Shown piece after piece: positions 1 through 11,958 of a stretch of 64,000 nucleotides of DNA (position 1 is its first letter; every line of letters begins with the position of its first letter). The notes beneath the pieces are model-generated. The model searched no databases and had not been told where the DNA came from. It saw nothing but the letters and a program-made list of their open reading frames with translations. Origin of the DNA: Sorex araneus (Eukaryota > Chordata > Mammalia > Eulipotyphla > Soricidae); NCBI RefSeq assembly GCF_027595985.1, contig NC_073303.1, positions 359,270,729 through 359,334,728 of the forward strand, written 5' to 3'. Made by a program: the position numbers and the translations under genes.

Positions 1-548
1 TGGCAACAGGGTCAACCACATGTAAGGCAAGTGCCTTAACCTCTGCGCCGTCTCTCTCTGGTTTAGAAGCTGGAAATGTAATATTGCTACAGCCCTATTA
101 TCTGATCATCCACGGTCCATATTCCAGTTTTGTTAATTACCCCAATCACAGCTTTTATAGGGTCCCCCACCCCAGTCCACTATGTCCAGTTCAGGATCAC
201 CCTTTAACTGCCACGTCTGCAAGTCTCCATAGTCCGATCTGGTCCTGTAGTCTTTTGGGACATTGGCATCTTTGGAAAACATAGGAAAATCCTTCAAAAT
301 TGGGCTGAGTTCTGTTTCGTCTCTGATGATGGTATGGTTTCACCACCTCCGGATTGAGAATAGTTCTTGCTTTCTCTTGCCTCCAAATGAGGCTCACAGT
401 AAGCTTGACACACGGCAGTTGTCTACTGGGATAAATAAGTAGCTAACTTACTTATCCTCAGACAGCACAGCACAGGTTAAGGGATTGCACACGTGCCTCA
501 TGTGGCCTCTCCACGGCTTAGGGGCACCGGCCTATTGTCATCCTCAAT

Positions 549-580
549 TCACAGACAGACAGACAGACAGACAGACAGAG
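549..580. repeat. (ACAG)n microsatellite
   Basis: About eight tandem copies of a CAGA tetramer in otherwise unremarkable intergenic sequence. Confidence 0.9.
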
Positions 581-734
581 ACTTCACACAATTTGTCCCT
601 TCCTGGGTAGGGACACGACTATCAAAATCGCCGGTCTGTCTGCTCAGAGGTTATCTGATTAGTAAGCATGTTAGCAATGCTTATCTCAAATGTAAATGTT
701 CTCTTCAACTGAAGATGGATCCCAGCAACTGTCA

Positions 735-906
735 AGTACCTAATACAGTATTGTTAAGCAGGGTCTCCACACCGTTTGTCAGATCCCTAGAGCCTACTCA
801 TGCAACTGCAGATTTGTGTCCTTTGACCACCTACTCCCCCTTTCCCCCAAACTCAGCCCTTAACAGCTATCACTGGGCTCTTTGTTCCTATGAATCCATC
901 ATTTTA
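735..906 (-). mobile_element. ancient L1 3' region, left part
   Basis: Pyrimidine-rich text (a CCTTTGACCA-like segment followed by C-rich stretches) resembles reverse-complement old L1 3' ends. It continues beyond 1615, so a younger L1 interrupts it. Family naming is from memory. Confidence 0.5.
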
Positions 907-1614
907 TTTTTTTAATTTTTATTTTATTTTATTTTTTTTTAATTAGTGAGTCACAGTGAGGGTACAGTTACAGATTCACACATTTTCGTGCTTGTTTTTC
1001 CCTCATGCAATATTCGAGAGCCCATCCCTCCACCAGTGTAAATTCTCCACCACAGATGAACCCAGTATCCCTCCCACCCCCCAATCTCATCCCCCCCACC
1101 ACACCCCGCCTCTGTGGCAGAGCATTCCAATTTGTTTTCTCTCTCTCCTTTTGGGTATTGTGGTTTGCAATAGGGGTATTGAGTGGCCATCATGTTCAGT
1201 CACTAATCCACTTTCAGCACGCATCTCCCTTCCCGAGTGGGATCTCCGATCACATTTTACTTGGTGCTCCCTTCTCTATTTGGGATGACTTTCCCCCAGC
1301 TTATGAGGCCAGCTTTCAAGCTATGGAGCCAACCTCCTGGTATTATATACTACTATTCTTGGGTATTAGTCTCCTCTGTTATTTTATATTCCACAGATGA
1401 GTGCAATCTTTCTATGTCCCTCTCTTTTTGGCTCATTTCACTTAGCATGATACTTTCCATGTTGATCCACTTATATGCAAAGTTCATGACTTCATCTTTT
1501 CTAACAGCTGTGTAGTATTCCATTGTATAGATGTACCAAAGTTTCTTTAACCAGTCATCTGTTCTCGGGCACTCGGGTTTTTTCCAGATTCTGGCTATTG
1601 TAAACAGTGCCACG
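907..1614 (-). mobile_element. young 5'-truncated L1 (ORF2 end plus 3'UTR)
   Basis: The element starts with a T-rich run (the reversed A-tail), then a 3'UTR, then the reversed end of ORF2. The minus frame 1353-1613 gives an L1 ORF2 C-terminal peptide containing WYIYTMEYYTAV. It is bracketed by perfect 16-bp direct repeats, tgaatccatcatttta, at 891-906 and 1615-1630. These are target-site duplications, so both ends are defined. It has no promoter and no intact ORF. Confidence 0.92.
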
Positions 1615-1835
1615 TGAATCCATCATTTTAAAGAATACAGCTCAGTGTCTTTCAACAAATGGACAGTGTTGCACTACCATCTGCACAGTCTAATCCAAGA
1701 ACATTCCCAATATCCACCAAAGAACCTCCATGTCTCCCAATTTCCTCCTCCTATCTCCCACAACCACTAATCTACTTTCTGTTCCTCTGGATTTGGCTCT
1801 GCCACATACAATAAAATATGGCTAACAAATGAGCA
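1615..1835 (-). mobile_element. ancient L1 3' region, right part
   Basis: Continuation of the old L1 at 735-906, including the segment caaccactaatctactttct that is typical of reversed old mammalian L1 3' ends. Confidence 0.55.
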
Positions 1836-1883
1836 GGAACTACAAATACTTATAAAAACATTTGCATCTCAAAAACATCATGC

Positions 1884-2050
1884 TGGGGGTTGAGAAATTA
1901 GTCTTGCTGGTATGGTGCTTGCCTTGCATGTGGGGCAGACCTGGGTTCGATTCCCAGCATCCCATATAGTCCCTCAAGTACCATCAGGAGTAATTCATGA
2001 GGACAGAGCCAGGAATAAGCCTTGAGGATTGTGGAGTGTGACCAAAACAC
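1884..2050 (+). mobile_element. shrew-type tRNA SINE (type A), diverged
   Basis: The tRNA-like head with B box ggttcgattcc is followed by the cccatatagtccc and ccaggagtaattc body segments. It runs into a CA repeat in place of a clean A-tail. Confidence 0.85.
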
Positions 2051-2079
2051 ACAACACAACACACACACACACACACACA
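2051..2079. repeat. (CA)n microsatellite at a SINE tail
   Basis: About 12-13 CA dinucleotides directly after a SINE, probably grown from its A-rich tail. Confidence 0.9.
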
Positions 2080-2689
2080 TATACACACGAAGAACCCCTC
2101 CCCACACACAAATGATATCATGCAGAGTGAAAAAATTTAAATACATGCAAAAAACCTGTACACTGTAAAATTCCATTTATGAGACATTCTAGGGAAAAAC
2201 CCACCTTAGCAACAGGAAGCCTGTCAGTAGTGGCCTGGGGCCAGGAGGGTGGAGCTATGGACCAACTGCCAAAGGACACAAGGGAGCTTGAGCAGTGACG
2301 AAAGGCCCCCGAACTCAGTTTTGGTGGCGGTTCCATGGAGCGTCATTGACCCAAACTCATCAACTCTGCGCTTGAAAAATTTTAATCATGCACCTCAATA
2401 AAAGAGAAAGAAAGACAAAAGCAACCCAAACATAGCTGACTCCAGTGGAATCCAACTATGAGACAGTTTCCCTGCACCGTCTAGCTCCACATCTCTCTCC
2501 ACCTTCAGCTCCCGCCTCTCTCTGCCAGGCATTCACACAACAAGCATCCTCTAACACCTGCTCCACGCAAGGCCCATGGAAGCATATGGGGGAAGTGACG
2601 GATGAGGACCATTCCTCCGGAATTCACAGCTGAGCCTGGGAGAAGAAGGAGGGGAGCCCAGCGGAACCAACAGCCTGCTCAGGGACCAG

Positions 2690-2766
2690 GTGGTGCTGGC
2701 GATGGATCCAGGGCCTCCTGCATGCGAAGCACATGCTCTCGCCCCCTAAGCTGTCTCTGCTGCAGG
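2690..2766 (-). mobile_element. degenerate SINE head
   Basis: Reverse-oriented head-like text: a catgcgaagcacatg segment followed by ctaagctgtctctgctgc. The body is not recognisable. Confidence 0.35.
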
Positions 2767-2912
2767 ATCACAGACTCGGAAAGGAGAGGAGTAACTGGCA
2801 GCGCAGTCACTCTGAACTGCAAGTCTGAACCTAGTTTTTTGGTAGAGGTTGCTAGAGTTTTTCTAGAGTTTGCTAGAGGTGTTGAGTGGGGAAGGGTGAG
2901 AGGGTAGGGTTG

Positions 2913-3190
2913 GGTTTCTAATACCTAACTGTAATATCATGTCTTCTAATATCTAACTGTAATATCATGTCATCTGCAAATAGGACAGTAGTTTGGCTTT
3001 TACTTTGCCAACCTGCAGCCCCTTAATAAGTCTTTCTTGTCTAATGCCAGGGACAGGACTTCCAATCTTCTGTTGGATAGTGGTGTTGAGAGCAGACATC
3101 TTTAACTTGTGCTTGATCTCAGAGGAAAGACTTTTAGTTCACCATTGGACATAACATTAGCTGTAGGTTTATAGCAACTGTCTGCCTAGT
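2913..3190 (-). mobile_element. L1 ORF2 fragment, reverse
   Basis: atcatgtcatctgcaaatag, the aggacttccaat segment and ctcagaggaaagactttt match reversed L1 ORF2 (reverse transcriptase region) in order. The first ~27 bases (cctaactgtaatatcatgtc) are duplicated in tandem at about 2917-2970. It is non-functional. Confidence 0.75.
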
Positions 3191-3301
3191 TTTCAACCCC
3201 ACTCCATTCACCCCACTCCATCCAACCATACTTGTTATAATTATTTTTGCTCCTCCGATCACAGATGATATGCAGTACACAAATTATTCTAGACCATGTT
3301 T

Positions 3302-3633
3302 TGTGACTGGAGTGATAGCACAGCTAGTAGGGCATTTGCCTTGAACGTGGTCATCCCAGGTTCAATTCCTCCATCCCGCTCGGAGAGCTAGGCAAGCTAC
3401 CAGAAATATCCCGCCCGCATGGCAGAGCCTGGCAAGCTACCCATGGCATATTCAATATGCCAAAAACAGTAACGATAGGTCTCATTCCTCTGACTCTGAA
3501 AGAGCCTCCAATCATTGGGAAAAACGAGTAAGGAGAGGCTGCTAAAATCTCAAGGCTGGGAGGAATAGAGACGTTACTGGTGCCTGCTCGAGTAAATCGA
3601 CGAACAATGGGATGACAGTGATATAGTGATATA
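3302..3633 (+). mobile_element. shrew-type SINE, type B
   Basis: Same tRNA-like head as type A, but a different body: cggagagctaggcaagctac, ggcatattcaatatgcc, aaaacagtaacgat, and an end rich in gatgacagtgata with no A-tail. Confidence 0.88.
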
Positions 3634-3759
3634 TTTGGCCAGCATATCTATGACTACATAATTGATTTAAATTAAAACAACAACTATTCCACAAACACAC
3701 TATCAACCACATTCATATCTCTAGGCCAGTTTCTCTGCTGTGAAAGTCCCAGCTTGGTC

Positions 3760-4040
3760 CTTTTTCATTGGCAAACTCCTACTTTACCTCACGATTCAGC
3801 TCACATGTCACTTTCTTGTGAAATCTTCTGAAACTCTTCATGCAAAATGGGGACGCTTCTTCTCTTTGTACTAACAGTGCTCCCTTCCCACAGTGTTAGA
3901 ATGGTCTGGGAATGCTGCTGTTTTTGCCCACTAAGCTGAAGTTCCCCATGGGTATGTGCCATAGCTTTACCTCTGAATTCTTAGTACTTGTGCCTGGTAG
4001 GTACTAACTAGAACACTCACAAAATGAGTGAATGGCGAGG
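3760..4040 (+). mobile_element. L2 LINE 3' end
   Basis: The order of segments matches the mammalian L2 3' end: tcagctcacatgtcac, a ctttgtactaacagtgctccc region, gctgaagttccccatgg, and ttagtacttgtgcctggtaggtac leading to gagtgaatgg. Confidence 0.65.
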
Positions 4041-4277
4041 GCTCATTCTGGGAGCACTGCCCAGCTCCCGCCCCTCATTTTCAGCTGCCTTCCAGCCTCA
4101 TTACTGCTTAGACACGGCCACATGAAGGTGGGCTGTGCTTCCCTTCCCCTCCCTCCTATTCCTTCCTTCCTGCCTCCACCCCTTCCCCACTCTGGGATTC
4201 TATCCCCAGCTGCCATTGCAACCCTTGCTGGCTCTGGCACGGATAGCAGCTGCTACAGTGCTTAGAAAATGAATAAG

Positions 4278-4440
4278 TAGGAGTGATGGTCCAGCAGGGA
4301 GGGTGCTTGCCTTGCACATGGCAGACCTGGGTTCAATCCCTGATATCCCATATGGTCTCATGCACACCGCCAGGGGTCATTCCTGAGTGCAGAGCCAAGT
4401 TCTGAGTATCGCCAGGTGTGACTCCCAAACAAAACAAAAC
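4278..4440 (+). mobile_element. shrew-type SINE, type A
   Basis: Diverged head, then ctgggttcaatccctgata and ccaggggtcattcctgagtg, ending ccaggtgtgactccc. Confidence 0.88.
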
Positions 4441-4467
4441 AAAACAAAACAAAACAAAACAAAACGA
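4428..4467. repeat. (AAAAC)n SINE tail expansion
   Basis: About seven tandem AAAAC units forming the SINE tail. Confidence 0.9.
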
Positions 4468-4679
4468 ATAAGTAAGTAAATAACATATTAAAAAGTAGAG
4501 CACTGGCTTCACTTTTCCTTATCAAGTCTTTGATCTCCTCTAAAGCTAAAACAAATCACTGTAGAGTGACAAAGCTAACCACTAGAACAAGCTAAAAGAG
4601 ATCATTGGGGAGTCAAATGTACAGCAGTCGCCCTCAAATATGACTTCCTACATAATCATTTGAGTGATATTGATGGGGG

Positions 4680-4827
4680 GAGGGCACATTCGGCTTACTC
4701 AGGGTATGGCCTAGGGTTTATTCCTGGTTCTGTATTCAGGATCACTCCTGGCAGTGCCAGGAATCAAGCAGGTGTTGACTGCCTGCAAGGCAAGTGCCTT
4801 AACCCCTAACCTATGTCTCCAGCCCTT
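4680..4827 (-). mobile_element. shrew-type SINE, type A, diverged
   Basis: Reverse-oriented body (ttcaggatcactcctggcag) and head (gcaaggcaagtgcctta ... ctccagccc). Confidence 0.8.
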
Positions 4828-4851
4828 AGATTACTTTTTGTTTGTTTTCTA

Positions 4852-5271
<420 letters not shown>

Positions 5272-6149
5272 AATTCTAAAAGGTCCTAATGCTCAAGGAT
5301 TTCGAGCTGTCTGCTGCTGCATCCTTTTCACGTTAGCATTCTGTTCCATTTCTTCTTCGGTGGGCAGAGCTGAAGGTGAGTCTCCAGTCTGGGAGAAAAT
5401 TAAAACTCTGCATTCTTCTTACCCTGTGGGAAGATCCAATTCACAGTGAGGTGCAGTCATCAAAGAAAACAAATGAAAAAGAGGGCTCTCATGCCCACAC
5501 CAAAGGATGGTTCTGGGAGCTGAGCTGTTTCTTCTGGAAAAATCCTGGGATAGGAGGCAATTTAGCTCCCTGTTAGTGTTTTGAGGGTCGTGGCCTTCAA
5601 AACTTCTTGCTTGGTCACTTCTGCAAAGAAATTTGAGAAACTGTTTTTTCTTTTTTGTACATTTTAAAGGTCATATCAATAATGTTTTATCATAAGCTTA
5701 AATAATGGCAAAATTTGTTATTTCTGGCATGGTATAGTATTGGCATTTAAAAATAAGATTGTTACATCATTTCTTGAGTGTATCCAAGGGAATTTAAATA
5801 TCATAATGCATCTATCATCCGTTTAAAAATACATGAACAAGCTTTTCTTTAAGAGAAATTTTATATCACTCAATTTTCTCCTTATCTTGTTTTTCTGCTT
5901 CACTAGCCCCTGCTCATTTTAATATAAGGTTTTAGACTGGAAAGTCTTTTATTGATTAGATTATCATATTTCCCTCACCTAAAAATGTTTTTAAAAATCT
6001 CTTGAGTTTCTAAGTTTAAAAATATATCTTGATTGCATTATCAATACAATGATGGGTACTTAATTGAGCCAAAAAACATAAACTATTACACATTTTTTAT
6101 TAACTACTAAAATTACGTGAGAACACTTTGGCCAGAATTAATTTGAAGC

Positions 6150-6420
6150 CATTGAGAATTCTTCCTAGTTTTCATTTTTATGGCTAAAAGCACGAAGCAT
6201 CTTATTTGTTCATTCAGCAAATATTTACTGAGCGCCTTGTAAGTTTCAGTTGCTCCTTGAAGCTTTGGGCTACATGAGGAAATATTACAGAGAAATCTGC
6301 TCCCATGGAGCTTACACTCTAGTGGGTTGCTAGGCAACAAGAGATAAACGTACTACAGATGTGAGTTACACAATGTGAGAAGAGTTATAGGAAAAGATAG
6401 AAGAGATTAAGTGGGGTCTG
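6150..6420 (+). mobile_element. ancient mammal-wide repeat, class not named
   Basis: ttcattcagcaaatatttac then a gctccttgaagc stretch and tggagcttacactctagtgg are the opening segments of a repeat common in placental genomes. I cannot name its class safely. It probably continues into 6945-10100. Confidence 0.5.
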
Positions 6421-6479
6421 GAGTGTAGAGTGAGGTGTAGGATAGGTTTTGATTTTGTGTGTTTGTGCTTATTCTAGTG

Positions 6480-6724
6480 TCTTTTCTTCCTTCTTGGTGG
6501 AGGCATCTCCTAAGCAGTGCTCAGGTGATCTTGGGGCCCCTCACCAGACCCACTGCTCAATGTGAGGGTCCAAGGATGTAGTGCTGGGGGTTACCTGGGC
6601 CACCTGGCTATGCTCAGGGGCTCTCGGACCTACAGCTGGTGATACTTGGGGATTATGTGTTAGAGATCAAACTGGTCCACCATCTGCAGGGTCATGCCTT
6701 AACTCCTAAACTATCTTTTTGGCC
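6480..6724 (-). mobile_element. older SINE-like repeat (third family)
   Basis: Repeated gtgctcagg / cttggggccc segments and a reversed head (gtcatgccttaactcctaaac). Similar texts occur at 22615-22810, 28790-29045 and 57045-57305. Boundaries are vague. Confidence 0.45.
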
Positions 6725-6741
6725 CCAGGTTGTGGCTTTTA

Positions 6742-6926
6742 TTTTTTTATTTTTATTTTTTTGCTTTTTGGGTCACACCCGGCGATGCACAGGGGTTACT
6801 CCTGGTTCTAGACTCAGGAATTACTCCTGGCAGTGCTCAGGGTACCATATGGGATGCTGGGATTCGAACCCGGGTCGGCCATGTGCAAGGCAAACGCCCT
6901 ACCCGCTGTGCTATCGCTCCAGCCCC
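6742..6926 (-). mobile_element. young shrew-type SINE, type A
   Basis: T-run, gctttttgggtcacacccgg and a full-length body, ending at cgctccagcccc. Flanked by near-perfect direct repeats aggttgtggctttta (6727-6741) and aggttgtgactttta (6927-6941). Confidence 0.95.
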
Positions 6927-8639
6927 AGGTTGTGACTTTTAAAAAGCGGGGGTGGTGGTGGAGGGATTCATCAAGGAGGTCACATAACTCCAGGAAGGAT
7001 GAGGAAGTTAGCAGTGCAGGTGTGTAGGGGAAATGTGTCCCAGGAAGAGGAGGCAGCTAAAGCAAAGGTCCCATTTTGGGAACATAACTGACGTCCCCAA
7101 GGACTAATGGAGGTGATGATAAAGCTGTAGCAGAGTCTCCATGAGGCACAGCAAATGGGGTTAGAAAGAGAACGATCCAGACTGAGGTGGAATCCTACTA
7201 TGCACACTTCTAAGCCAGAGATATTTATGCTACTATCATATCTACACATGCAGATCACGTATGTCATATATCAGATCTGCTGAGGCAGTCTCCCGCCATC
7301 TACAGCTCATACATTCATGCTGTCATCCTCACTGTTCTATCAAAACTCTTTTGAAAAATAGGGTCTACCCTCACTGGTACTCAGGGCTTAGTACCACACC
7401 AGCTGCGCTAAGGGACACTGGAAAGGGGAGGAGTCAGGCAGTGCCAGGGAACCCAGGGATTGCAGATGTTTAAACAGAAAGGCAACTCGTGACTTCAATT
7501 TTGGGAGGATCACACTGGCTATTCCGTTGAGACTAGACTCTTAGGGACAAGCGTAAGAGCAGGGAGAGCTTTAGAAGACTAAGCCCGGCTGGGGATATGG
7601 TGGTTCCCACCCGGGAAGCAGTGGAAGTGGGGCGGGTGCTCTGATTCTCTACTGGACAGGAGTGGCCAAAGGAAAGGGGAAGTCCACATGACTGTTGGGT
7701 TTCTGGGCGGAGGAACCTGACAGAGGAGCTTGTCAGCAACTGAGATGGGACAGTCGGGGCTGGCTGAGAGTCACGTGAATGCATGTGAAGGCTGAGATGC
7801 CCAGCAGACTGCTGGACAGCAGAATCTGGAGCTCAGATAAGAGGTCTGATCTGAGTGCAAGATATATATTTGGGAGTTGTCATCATAGATGATATCATAA
7901 ATCTTAGATGATGGTATAAATATTGAAAGTCAGGAGGCTTGATGAGATCACCAATGAAATGAATATAGATAGAATAGAAGAAAGCCAAGGAATGAGCTGT
8001 GTGTCACAGCAAGGTTAAGGAGCCCGAGGGAAGAGGGAAGAGATGGAATCAGCACAGAAGGAAGAAGAGAGGGAAGGAGGAAAAGCCAGAGGTGAACCAG
8101 GATTAACTGTGTCGATTGTTACAGACAGGGCAATTAAGATGAGGAGAGCTGAGAACATTATCAAACTTGGGCAATGTGACCTCGACAAGAATAGTTTTGA
8201 GGGACCAGGGAGATGGCTCACCAGTTAGTGAGCCCTGAGTTCACGCCAATGCCCACCCCCCATCCCCAGAATCACTGGCATGACCCTTGGCCCTGCCCTA
8301 TCTTTTTTTTTTAAGTTTTGATAGCATGAATGAGCTTAAGAGAGGGTAGGAGACCTTCTCAGCAGGAGCACTGAAAGATGATGCATACGTAAATGTCATG
8401 TTTATTACATATGTACCTGGAAACATGTTCTTAAACTTCATATAAACTGTATCCTATGGCCTGTATCCAAGGCTGAAGAGTAAGAGAAGAGTTGGAGGCA
8501 GACAACACAGCAAACTATTTTAGTTTTGTTGCAAAGGATATAGAGGAATTGGACAGCGGCTAATAGGACAGGCAAATTAAAGAGAAGGTTTTGTAGGTTT
8601 GGAGAAATAATAGCTGCTTTAAAAAATTATAGAAATGGG

Positions 8640-8702
8640 GCCTGTGATATAGCTGAGTGTTAGAGCACATGTATATAGCACTGAATTCAATCCCCAGTAC
8701 TA
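8640..8702 (+). mobile_element. SINE head fragment
   Basis: Only a degenerate tRNA-like head (gatatagctgagtgttagag ... ttcaatccccagta). Confidence 0.5.
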
Positions 8703-8744
8703 TAGGAGGGAAAATGATGGGGGTGAGAGGGGGGGAATGGAGCA

Positions 8745-8922
8745 AGAGTACAGTGAATAGTCCATGTGCAACAGTACATGTGCCCTTACATGTGGCCGAC
8801 TCAGGTTCAATTCCCAGGGACTCCATATGATCCCCTGAGTACCACCAAGCCTAATTCCTGAGTTCAGAGCCAGGAGTAATCCCTGAGCATCACCAGATGT
8901 GGCCCCAAAACAAAACAAAAAG
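8745..8922 (+). mobile_element. shrew-type SINE, type A, diverged
   Basis: ggccgactcaggttcaattc then gatcccctgagtacc and a body ending gatgtggccccaaaacaaaa. Confidence 0.85.
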
Positions 8923-8961
8923 ATGGAAAGACACAATTTAAAAAGTGCACTCAAAGGACTA

Positions 8962-9064
8962 ATGAAACATTAATGCCTTTCTTTTGCATGTGTGAGGCCA
9001 GAATTCAGCACCACACTGCCATGGAGCACTGGGAGTGACCCTAGTGTGGCCCCAAAGCCAAACA
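8962..9064 (+). mobile_element. degenerate SINE fragment
   Basis: Head-to-tail fragment ending gtgtggccccaaagcc. Confidence 0.45.
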
Positions 9065-9321
9065 TAAAATGTCATAAACACTGGTAATATAGACTATGAG
9101 GGATAATTGCTGGAGTGATGGTGAAGATCTTGACAGACAGGGTAAAATTTGGATCCGACCTTTGCTGAATGACCAAGGAGTATATATACAGGGATGGAGG
9201 GAAGGTGAAAGAGGTTGTAGATGTTGGAGGCAGGGGGAGGGAGAGGAGAGACAGGGAACTCTGTGGAAGCATTTATCTCAACACTTCACTTCTCTCAGGG
9301 AAATGGGAAGCAAGGTTTTTA

Positions 9322-9517
9322 TTTTTTTAATTTTTTTTAATTTTTTTTTTGCTTTTTGGGTCACACCCGGCGATGCTCAGGGGTTACTCCTGGCTCATGC
9401 ACTCAGGAATTACTCTTGGCAGTGCTCAGGGGACCATATGGGATGCTGGGATTTGAACCTGGGTCGGCCGCGTGCAAGGCAAATGCCCTACCCGCTGTGC
9501 TATCACTCCAGCCCCAA
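9322..9517 (-). mobile_element. young shrew-type SINE, type A
   Basis: Full-length reverse copy with a long T/A-rich tail. Flanked by perfect 17-bp duplications, gggaagcaaggttttta, at 9305-9321 and 9518-9534. Confidence 0.96.
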
Positions 9518-10435
9518 GGGAAGCAAGGTTTTTAATTGAGAATGAAAATTTTGAAAGACTAGGGGACAGAGCATGTGGGAAGTCTAGAGGAATGAAGGAG
9601 GAAAATGCAATTCCTAGCCAGAGTAAGGGCCCATTTGAGGTTCAGGGTGATAAAATAAAAACAAGTCAGTATGGGGGTGCTTTTCTCTAGCCAGGTTTGC
9701 ATGCATGAGTGTTGGCATGGATTGCGTGGAGACTGGACTGAAACTTGATGGTGGCTTTGCCCAACAAGCAAGACAAAGGGGGGCAGTGGTGGTGGTGGTA
9801 TAGGTAAAAAGGGGATTGAGGATGTGTGCAAGGTTGATAGTCAAATGATTGGGCAGTTACTTAAGCTGAGTGTGAGAGAGTATGTGGCTTGGACAGTTGT
9901 TGCAGGGAAATATGAAAACAGAAGAAGGTGTTCAGAACGTGAGATGCATTGATTTGTGATTCTGAAGATACAGAGTCTGACCAGGTTTCTTTGATCACAC
10001 CTCTGGGCATGAATGGCAAGTTGGGTTAGGATAAAATTCTGAACAATTCGGCTCCTTAAAGACTGTGATCCTGGAGGGCTATTAACCACTTTTGGCACCC
10101 AGCGGCTTCTTACAGAAATGCATCTAGACTGTGAACTGAGCTACAACCCCAGGCTCCCCGGGGAGGGGAAAGGTTTTTCTCTCTCGGCCTTGTCTTTCGG
10201 TGACTTCTGGCAGAAATCTCTCTGGACTTAATCACTAAAATGTCAGAAATCCAAAACCGCACAGCCGCAATGGCTGCGCGAGCTCATATATTCTTCATTC
10301 TCAGCAATGGAAAACAAATTATCAAATGATGCCTTTTCAGCAGGTTTGATTGTTGGGGGAAAATTCTAAATAATAATAGTGAGTTCTCTGTTGAAATATT
10401 GAATGTACTCAAAGTATAGAGAGTAAAGTGAAGAT

Positions 10436-10605
10436 CATTAGCCACTCAGGTAGGGACGGTGTGTAGGAGGGGGTATATCAGGGTTCTTGGTGGTGGAACA
10501 TGTGCACTGGTGAAGGGATGGGGGTTTGATCATTATATGACTGAGTCTTAAATCTGAAAGCTTTGTAACTTTGTTCACGGTGATTCAATAAAATAAAAAT
10601 TAAAA
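10436..10605 (+). mobile_element. L1 3' terminal fragment (shrew type)
   Basis: ggtggtggaacatgtgcact, a ggtgaagggatgggg stretch, then gtaactttgttcacggtgat and an A-rich tail. This is the same terminal layout as 32690-32834 and 33030-33175. Confidence 0.6.
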
Positions 10606-10889
10606 CTAAAGAAAAAAGACTTTACAATTAAAAAAATTATGAACAATTCTGTCAAGGGTTTTAGAAGCCAGGGTATTGACAGATCACCTAGTGTACATTC
10701 TATCATATAGGAATTAGGTGGACACAGTCTTGGTGAAACTAATAGGAGCAAATGGTGAGAAATGAAGGTGAATGTGAGCAATGGTGAAGGATGCGAGACA
10801 ACAATATATAAAGGTGCAGGTTAATAGGGAAGAGAGGGCTGATAATTGAGATGCAATATATATATGGATATATATAAAGTATATACATA

Positions 10890-11125
10890 CATCACTGTAT
10901 CACTGTCATCCCATTGCTCATCGATTTGCTCGAGTGGGCACCAGTAACGTCTCCATCGTGAGACTTGTTACTGTTTTTGGCATATCGAATATGCCACAGG
11001 TAGCTTGCCAGGCTCTGCTGTGCGGGTGAGTACTCTCAGTAGCTTGCTAGGCTCTCTGAGAGGGGCGGAGGAATCAAACCCGGGTCATCCACATGCAAGG
11101 CAAATTCACTACCCGCTGTGCATAT
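10890..11125 (-). mobile_element. shrew-type SINE, type B
   Basis: Reverse copy: tcactgtatcactgtcatcc, ctcatcgatttgctcgag, ggcatatcgaatatgcc, then the reversed head to cccgctgtgc. Confidence 0.93.
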
Positions 11126-11136
11126 ATACATATATG

Positions 11137-11195
11137 TCAGGTCAGCTGCGTGCAAGGTAAACACCCTACCCACTGTACTATCACACCAGCCCCAA
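11137..11195 (-). mobile_element. SINE head fragment
   Basis: A second reversed head (gcgtgcaaggtaaacaccct ... caccagcccc) directly follows the type B copy. Confidence 0.7.
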
Positions 11196-11427
11196 GAAAG
11201 GCAATATTGAGGAGCAAAGAGGGAACGTATTTCACCTCTGGGCACAGCCTAGGAGGTTCCTGTTTGAAAACCCAATTGCTCCTACTTGAGAGGGGGAAGA
11301 GAAAGCAGCAGTCCATACAACAGTCAAGTGTCCCCTCAGCAAGAAATGGAAGGGACCCAAGGAGAAATCCTGAGGCGGGAGAGATTTTTAGGACCTCTCA
11401 TTTGCATAAGTAATTGATATCCTAGTC

Positions 11428-11958
11428 ACTCTAATGTCGTCTCCTGCATTCCCTGCCTGTGTCCATGCCATTGAGTGTGTCTCTGTGTGGTGGTGTTGGA
11501 GGGGGTCTGAGGAGGGGTGGAGGGCACTGGTGGTCTGCTTCTGACCAAAAGACGAAGGCCAAGGTGAAAGGATAGATGTGATAGTGTATACTTGATTATG
11601 TTATCCAAGATTATAACTGATGTTAATGACCTACCACCTTGCTGGCTTTGAAGAAGCTGAGATATTTATGAGTTTCCCTGTGGATATGGTCACCTGTCAA
11701 AGAACAGAGGGGGCCTCAGTGAACTGCAGGCCAAGGACAAAGGAACTCTCCTGCAGCCTGCAAGTGAATGCTGCCAACCTGCACTGGATCTCGGAAGCAC
11801 CTTCCCAGTGAAGTCTTACTTTGCAGTCTTGCAGTGGACCCACTGAGTCATGGCTCTATCCCTGACTCATAGAAACCGGGAGCCAATATGCGTGTGTTAT
11901 TTTAAGCCGCACAATCTGTGGGAACGCTTGATCTATAGCAATAGGTAATGAATACAGA
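11428..11958 (+). mobile_element. solo LTR of MaLR (MLT1-like) type
   Basis: ggtctgcttctgaccaaaag, tgattatgttatccaagatt, ccttgctggctttgaagaag, a hydroxyl-rich middle, and the 3' end gtgtgttattttaagccgc followed by agcaataggtaatgaatacag fit mammalian MaLR LTRs. The copy is old. No internal retroviral sequence is next to it. Subfamily not resolved. Confidence 0.75.

Larger units (their letters stand above)
6945..10100 (+). mobile_element. long ancient interspersed repeat, cut by SINEs
   Basis: Several segments match in order a long, common mammalian repeat: ctggagctcagataagaggt, tttgggagttgtcatcat, gatgagatcaccaatgaaat, a gtgtcgattgttacagacag stretch, and tgacctcgacaagaatag. SINE copies interrupt it. 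There is no coding potential. I cannot assign its class or be sure it is a single element. Confidence 0.45.
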
